NCBI GenBank assembly: GCA_002708205.1
Contig: PAMR01000007.1
Span: 42,696 to 52,660, forward strand
Length of the DNA stretch: 9,965 bases
Direction: 5' to 3'
From: Gammaproteobacteria bacterium
GTDB taxonomy: Bacteria; Pseudomonadota; Gammaproteobacteria; Pseudomonadales; Azotimanducaceae
Positions 6,631 to 9,965 of this stretch are shown in pieces (within the stretch, counting starts at the first letter, position 1; every line of letters begins with the position of its first letter). The notes below the pieces were generated by a model. It saw only the letters and a program-made list of their open reading frames with translations, had not been told where the DNA came from and did no database searches. Made by a program: the position numbers and the translations under genes.

Positions 6631-7461
6631 ATGACAGTTCGAGACGAGTTAATCGAATTGGATGGATTGCGGTTTCATTACAGAGATTGGAGCTCGAGTA
6701 AGCCCAATTCCCCTGCACTAATTTTATTACACGGTTATACGGGGCATGCACGTTCATGGGACAAATTCGCCGATGAAATGTCGAGTGCATACCGTGTGTT
6801 TGCGTTAGATCAGCGAGGCCATGGTGAAACTCAATGGGCGCCGAGTGACCGATACGGTACCGAGGACATGGTGGCTGATTTGGATAAGTTTGTAACAGCG
6901 CTGGATCTAGACGATTTTGCACTCCTTGGCTTGTCGATGGGCGGGTTGGTGTCGATCGCTTACGCCGGAACTCGGCCCTCTGGTCTCCATAAACTCGTTA
7001 TTGTCGATATCGCTCCAGAAATAGCTAAGTCGGGTCTCGAAGGTATTAGGAGTAATGTGGCGCGTAGCGATTTATTCGATTCGGTTGAAGAGGCGTATGA
7101 CCGAGCTCGGTTAGATAACCCGATTCCTCCGGAGAAGCACCATTACGATCGTGTTCGTCACTCACTCATGCGGACGCAGAGTGGGCAGTGGACTTACCGA
7201 TATGATCGGGCATTGAGAGATCCCGAAGTAAATCGGATTCGGATGTCACCTGAACAAGGCTGGCAAGCAGCAGCAAAAATTAACGTACCCACACTCCTGA
7301 TTCGAGGAGAAAACAGTAATATTCTCGATGGTGATGTCGCAAAACGGTTTGAGAAAACGGTTCCCGAATGTGGCGTAGTTGAAATTGCTGGATCTGGGCA
7401 TTCCGTTCCTTTGGATAAGCCAGAAGAATTTGCCGTGGTTGCGAGCCAATTTCTCGAATGA
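6631..7461 (+). CDS. alpha/beta hydrolase, second copy
   Basis: This 276-residue alpha/beta-hydrolase-fold enzyme has the oxyanion-hole motif LLHGYTGHARSW near 32-43, DQRGHGET (60-67) and the nucleophile elbow GLSMGG with Ser102. The catalytic His257 is in GSGHSVPLDKPEEF. The position after strand 7 where relatives often carry the triad Asp (RGxxSD) reads RGENSN, with Asn230. Asp233 nearby or another acid may substitute. The overall pattern resembles meta-cleavage-product hydrolases and epoxide hydrolase-like enzymes, but the substrate is not clear. ATG 6631 is chosen, with AAGGA (6616-6620) 10 bases upstream; an in-frame GTG at 6571 would add 20 residues that do not look like the family. The stop codon overlaps the start of a small lipoprotein-like gene (ATGA), so the two are probably co-translated. 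It is not a recent duplicate of the hydrolase at the left edge, since the sequences differ widely outside the motifs. Confidence 0.93.
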   Translation: MTVRDELIELDGLRFHYRDWSSSKPNSPALILLHGYTGHARSWDKFADEMSSAYRVFALDQRGHGETQWAPSDRYGTEDMVADLDKFVTALDLDDFALLGLSMGGLVSIAYAGTRPSGLHKLVIVDIAPEIAKSGLEGIRSNVARSDLFDSVEEAYDRARLDNPIPPEKHHYDRVRHSLMRTQSGQWTYRYDRALRDPEVNRIRMSPEQGWQAAAKINVPTLLIRGENSNILDGDVAKRFEKTVPECGVVEIAGSGHSVPLDKPEEFAVVASQFLE

Positions 7462-7985
7462 AATTTCTCGCAATGAAGGCTGTATTCTTAGTAGTCCTTT
7501 TCTGTCAGGTGTCTTGTGTGCGGTTGTCTCCTGACGTTCCTAAACATTTTGATTTAACGGGTGAATGGAAACTTATCGAATCACTAAGTGACCAGCCTCC
7601 TGATCCTGCAAAAATTCGGCTTGAGGAAGATCGAAACATCGCTCGAGGACGACAAAAGGATGTGAGTGCATCTGCTTCGTTTGTGGTAACCGATTTTCCT
7701 GTCGTGGTATCAAACAAAATGTGGATTGAGCAGAATAGCGATTCGATGGGAATTCGATATTCAGATGGTTTATATCGTGACGTGAGTTGGGGAGAACATC
7801 AACGTAATTATTGGCACGTACATGCAGGCTGGATGGACGGGACATTGCATATCATATCGAAAAGAAAGGGTATTGAAGGCCGCGAAATATATGTTTTGGG
7901 GTCGGACTCGGACCTTACGGTAGACGTAACGGTAGATACCAGTGGCAGCGATATTCGTGTCAAGCGCGTCTTTCGAAGAAAATAA
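7458..7985 (+). CDS. small secreted protein, probable lipoprotein, of unknown function
   Basis: I do not recognise the family. The 175-residue product starts with a classical signal peptide: a Lys, a hydrophobic stretch (AVFLVVLFCQV) and Cys20 in QVSC. The lipobox is imperfect because Gln is at -3 instead of Leu, so lipidation and outer-membrane or periplasmic anchoring is likely but unproven. The mature part has many alternating hydrophobic/polar stretches, as in a beta-sandwich or lipocalin-like barrel. It contains DLTGEW near the start, FVVTDFPVVVSNKMWIEQ in the middle and the aromatic stretch RNYWHVHAGW. The C-terminus is basic (RVKRVFRRK). The start ATG overlaps the hydrolase stop as ATGA; ATG 7473 is an alternative giving a shorter signal peptide (Cys15). 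Coupling to a cytoplasmic hydrolase is unexpected for an envelope protein and may only reflect operon packing. Confidence 0.78.
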   Translation: MKFLAMKAVFLVVLFCQVSCVRLSPDVPKHFDLTGEWKLIESLSDQPPDPAKIRLEEDRNIARGRQKDVSASASFVVTDFPVVVSNKMWIEQNSDSMGIRYSDGLYRDVSWGEHQRNYWHVHAGWMDGTLHIISKRKGIEGREIYVLGSDSDLTVDVTVDTSGSDIRVKRVFRRK

Positions 7986-8004
7986 AGAAGTCCGTGAAGA
8001 GTGA

Positions 8005-9231
8005 TCAAGGAAAGTAAACGGCATCCTCGTCTTCCAATTTGTTAAGCTTTTCTTGGCTTAACCCGAGTATTTCCTTCAATACCGATTGTGTGTCTTGCCC
8101 AAGGTGCGGTGGTGCTTTGGGCGATGCTAACGTGTTGTTTTGGAATTTAAATGGGCTGCCTAATAAACGAAAAGTCATTTCTTCGTCAGTAACTTCCCAG
8201 ATCATTTCGCGTTCCCCGGTTTCGGGAGCAGCGAGCGCTTGGTCGATAGTGCGTACAGCGCCAGCGGGGAGCGGGCGTAATTTCTTGAGCCAATAATCAG
8301 CGGTTTCCTTTTGCATGATGTTTTGTATCAAGGACAGGAGTTCGTCACGATGTTTTCGCCGTTGCAATGTTGTGCTAAATCGTTCGTCCATAGACAGGGC
8401 TGGTTGCTCGAGTACGTCAGTGCAAAGGCGTTGGAAGAGCCGATCGCTTGCTGCGGCAATGTAGATGGGTTCTGTTTTCGTTTGAAAAAGGTTTGCAGGA
8501 GTGGCTTGAATATGTCGGTTTCCACTTCGTTTTGGTAGGTTCCCGGAGGTCAAATAGTCTAGGCCGGCATTATTCAGTGCACCAATAGCGGTATCGTAGA
8601 GGCATAAATCGATAAAGTCACCGCTACCATCACGTTCGCGGGCAAAGAGTGCTGAGGTAATCGCACTAAGTGATTGGACGGCCGTTAGGGTGTCGATGAT
8701 TGATAACGGGTGCCGCAATGGCGGACCATCTTCGGTTCCGGTAAAAGACATCATGCCAGATTCTGCCTGAAGTACGGGGTCCAACCCTGGTCGGTCAGAC
8801 ATTGATCCTGATGCTCCGTATGCACTGATTGATACATAAATAAGGCGAGGATTAATGGCTCTTAGTTTTTTTTGATCAAGCCCGAATCGAGCCATCACGC
8901 CGGGACGAAAATTCTCAATTACTATGTCACTTTCTCGGGCCAAGTCTCGAGCTAGTTGTCGGCCGGTTTCCTTTTTTAAATTGAGGGCGATGCTTTTTTT
9001 GGTTCGGTTAAACGCACTGAAAAATGAACTCCGTCCCGGCGTTCCCTGATCGTCCCACCCTCTAACTTCGTCTCCTGTTACGGGGTTTTCTACCTTAATT
9101 ACTTCTGCACCTAGGTCTGCAAGGTGCTGGGTACATAGCGGTCCTGCAATTACACGGGTAAAGTCGAGTACTCGAATCCCATCGAGCGGTGGACGCTTTG
9201 CTGAATAAGCAGGTGGAGATCGGGATGCCAT
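8005..9231 (-). CDS. CaiB/BaiF family (family III) CoA-transferase, second copy
   Basis: This 408-residue CoA-transferase is in the same family as the copy at 2389-3594 but clearly diverged. It has IRVLDFTRVIAGPLCTQHLADLG, GAEVIKVENPVTGDEVRGW, then SFFSAFNRTKKSIALNLK and ENFRPGVMARFGLD. The likely nucleophilic Asp151 is in RPGLDPVLQAESGM, and the C-terminus has the expected PPHLGQDTQSVLKEILG. This motif set is close to formyl-CoA transferase and succinyl-CoA-dependent transferases, but the substrate is undetermined. ATG 9231 is preferred because it leaves a normal lead and has a weak GGAA site nearby. ATG 9264 would add eleven residues without any ribosome-binding site. The gene converges with the lipoprotein gene (19 bases, no terminator seen) and is divergent from the VOC gene. 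It is a single-gene unit in this window. Confidence 0.92.
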   Translation of the reverse strand: MASRSPPAYSAKRPPLDGIRVLDFTRVIAGPLCTQHLADLGAEVIKVENPVTGDEVRGWDDQGTPGRSSFFSAFNRTKKSIALNLKKETGRQLARDLARESDIVIENFRPGVMARFGLDQKKLRAINPRLIYVSISAYGASGSMSDRPGLDPVLQAESGMMSFTGTEDGPPLRHPLSIIDTLTAVQSLSAITSALFARERDGSGDFIDLCLYDTAIGALNNAGLDYLTSGNLPKRSGNRHIQATPANLFQTKTEPIYIAAASDRLFQRLCTDVLEQPALSMDERFSTTLQRRKHRDELLSLIQNIMQKETADYWLKKLRPLPAGAVRTIDQALAAPETGEREMIWEVTDEEMTFRLLGSPFKFQNNTLASPKAPPHLGQDTQSVLKEILGLSQEKLNKLEDEDAVYFP

Positions 9232-9239
9232 CAATGTTC

Positions 9240-9249
9240 CAATGCATTG
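9240..9249. repeat. short palindrome at the divergent start of the second CoA-transferase
   Basis: CAATGCATTG is a perfect 10-base palindrome just upstream of ATG 9231, preceded by another CAATG at 9232-9236. It could be an operator between the two divergent genes, but 10 bases is within chance expectation. Confidence 0.35.
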
Positions 9250-9283
9250 TTTTTCATACAGCATACGGGGAAACGGTTAGAAG

Positions 9284-9694
9284 ATGACAATTGAATTGAC
9301 AAAAGACTCGATAGATTTGGGGATTGTGACACGTGATCCAGAGGCGGCTTTGCGCTTCTATCGCGATACCCTCGGATTTAAATATGACAGCACCATGGAT
9401 ATGCCTGGAAATGGGAAAATGCAGCGACTTTACTGTGGCACAAGTCTGATAAAGATTGTGACACCGGGAACTTTGCCAAAAGCGGATGCGATTCCAGGAG
9501 GTATTGGGGCGGCCACTGGTTTTCGATATTTCACTATGCTGATCGCGAATTTGGACGAAATGGCAAACAAATGCCAAAGTGCGGGATATGCGATTGCCGT
9601 CGAGCCCAGAGAAATTCGTCCTCATGTTCGAATTGCGATAGTAGAAGATCCGGATGGGAACTGGGTGGAATTCGTCGAAGATACGAATAGTTGA
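9284..9694 (+). CDS. VOC/glyoxalase-fold protein
   Basis: This 136-residue protein has two beta-alpha-beta-beta-beta modules of the vicinal oxygen chelate (VOC) fold. The first is DLGIVTRDPEAALRFYRDTLGF (11-32). The second begins at FRYFTMLIANLDEM and ends with IVEDPDGNWVEFVE (119-132), which is very characteristic. Typical members are glyoxalase I, ring-cleavage dioxygenases, methylmalonyl-CoA epimerase and antibiotic-resistance proteins. Of the four usual metal-ligand positions only the terminal Glu129 is conventional. The first His position reads Asp11, the end of module 1 has Lys57 in LIKIV, and the second-module start has Arg81/Tyr82. Metal chemistry may therefore be altered or absent. 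The start ATG has only a distant GGGGA (9267-9271) upstream. It precedes the PLP-enzyme gene by 61 bases on the same strand, so the two may be co-transcribed. The fold is firm, the reaction unknown. Confidence 0.87.
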   Translation: MTIELTKDSIDLGIVTRDPEAALRFYRDTLGFKYDSTMDMPGNGKMQRLYCGTSLIKIVTPGTLPKADAIPGGIGAATGFRYFTMLIANLDEMANKCQSAGYAIAVEPREIRPHVRIAIVEDPDGNWVEFVEDTNS

Positions 9695-9744
9695 ATCATA
9701 TGATTGAGAGATATGGCCATGAGGGGACGCGAGAGCTACTAGTA

Positions 9745-9748
9745 GAGG
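9745..9748 (+). promoter_or_regulatory. Shine-Dalgarno site for the PLP-enzyme gene
   Basis: GAGG in TAGAGGATCACGA lies 7 bases before GTG at 9756. It supports the GTG as the start of the partial gene that follows. Confidence 0.6.
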
Positions 9749-9755
9749 ATCACGA

Positions 9756-9965
9756 GTGACACGCAAATTGAGGACCCGAGCAATTCATGCTGGAGAGAAA
9801 CCGGATATTTCAACCGGGGCGTCGTCACCTAATATCGTTATGTCATCGACCTTTGCACATGACGAACCTTTGGGTTTTTCGATTAATTCCTTCGAGGGAG
9901 AATCTCCTTTTATCTATTCGCGCTGGTCAAATCCGACAACGAAGCAACTTGAGGAAAAGCTATCC
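9756..9965 (+). CDS. Cys/Met-metabolism PLP-dependent enzyme, 3' end outside the window
   Basis: The first 70 codons of a transsulfuration-family enzyme are present. The family includes cystathionine gamma-synthase, cystathionine gamma-lyase, methionine gamma-lyase and O-acetylhomoserine sulfhydrylase. The N-terminus TRKLRTRAIHAGEKPDISTGA (2-22), then SSTFAHDE and the motif YSRWSNPTTKQLEEKL (54-69), match the family's conserved beginning, in which YSRxxNPT contributes the Tyr and Arg that bind PLP phosphate of the neighbouring subunit. The start is GTG with GAGG 7 bases upstream. The active-site Lys lies beyond the window, so catalytic competence and the subtype cannot be judged. It follows the VOC gene on the same strand with a 61-base gap. 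Confidence 0.88.
   Translation, partial: MTRKLRTRAIHAGEKPDISTGASSPNIVMSSTFAHDEPLGFSINSFEGESPFIYSRWSNPTTKQLEEKLS

Noticed and set aside
6605..6922. Minus-strand open frame of 105 codons opposite the second hydrolase
   Set aside because: It is antisense to the conserved HGYTG and DQRGHGE region, with no domain or plausible ribosome-binding site.
9254..9766. 170-codon open frame on the minus strand opposite the VOC gene
   Set aside because: It is antisense to a gene with clear VOC motifs, has no recognisable domain, and its protein composition (many Ser, His, Ile, Asn, Cys) looks like a shadow frame.
1..9965. tRNA genes, rRNA genes, CRISPR arrays, insertion sequences, riboswitches
   Set aside because: None is visible: the gaps are too short or lack the required structure, and no repeated spacer-like units or terminal inverted repeats were seen.

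Overview
The window carries eleven protein-coding genes (two cut by the window edges) packed with almost no spare DNA. Most are metabolic enzymes. I see no tRNA, rRNA, CRISPR array, transposase, integrase, transporter or transcription factor. Base composition is moderate, in the 40s percent G+C by eye and similar throughout. The short intergenic gaps, the lipoprotein-like signal peptide and the enzyme families fit an uncultured, probably marine, Gram-negative bacterium such as a proteobacterium. A Chloroflexota SAR202-type genome, also rich in such enzymes, cannot be excluded. This placement is inference; there is no marker gene.

Layout from left to right: the 3' part of an alpha/beta hydrolase (+). 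Convergent with it is a leftward two-gene operon: a family III (CaiB/BaiF) CoA-transferase followed, with a 10-base overlap, by a TcuA-like FAD-dependent dehydrogenase. Divergent from that operon, and only 56 bases away, is a CaiD-like enoyl-CoA hydratase (+), then a phytanoyl-CoA dioxygenase-like Fe/2-oxoglutarate protein (+). A metal-dependent amidohydrolase of the ACMSD/decarboxylase superfamily lies on the minus strand. A second alpha/beta hydrolase and a small predicted lipoprotein (+, ATGA overlap) follow. Then come a second CaiB/BaiF CoA-transferase (-), a VOC/glyoxalase-fold protein (+) and the start of a Cys/Met-metabolism PLP enzyme (+), which runs off the right edge.

The set resembles a catabolic island for one or more organic acids: CoA activation by CoA transfer, hydration of an enoyl-CoA, flavin-dependent (de)hydrogenation, hydrolysis and decarboxylation-type steps. 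The best-supported functional unit is the CoA-transferase/flavoprotein operon with its divergent hydratase. Its substrate cannot be read from the sequence. Starts were re-chosen where Shine-Dalgarno sites or family alignment favour an internal ATG over an upstream GTG or ATG. No gene-free stretch exceeds 300 bases; the longest is the 159-base divergent gap at 6472-6630.
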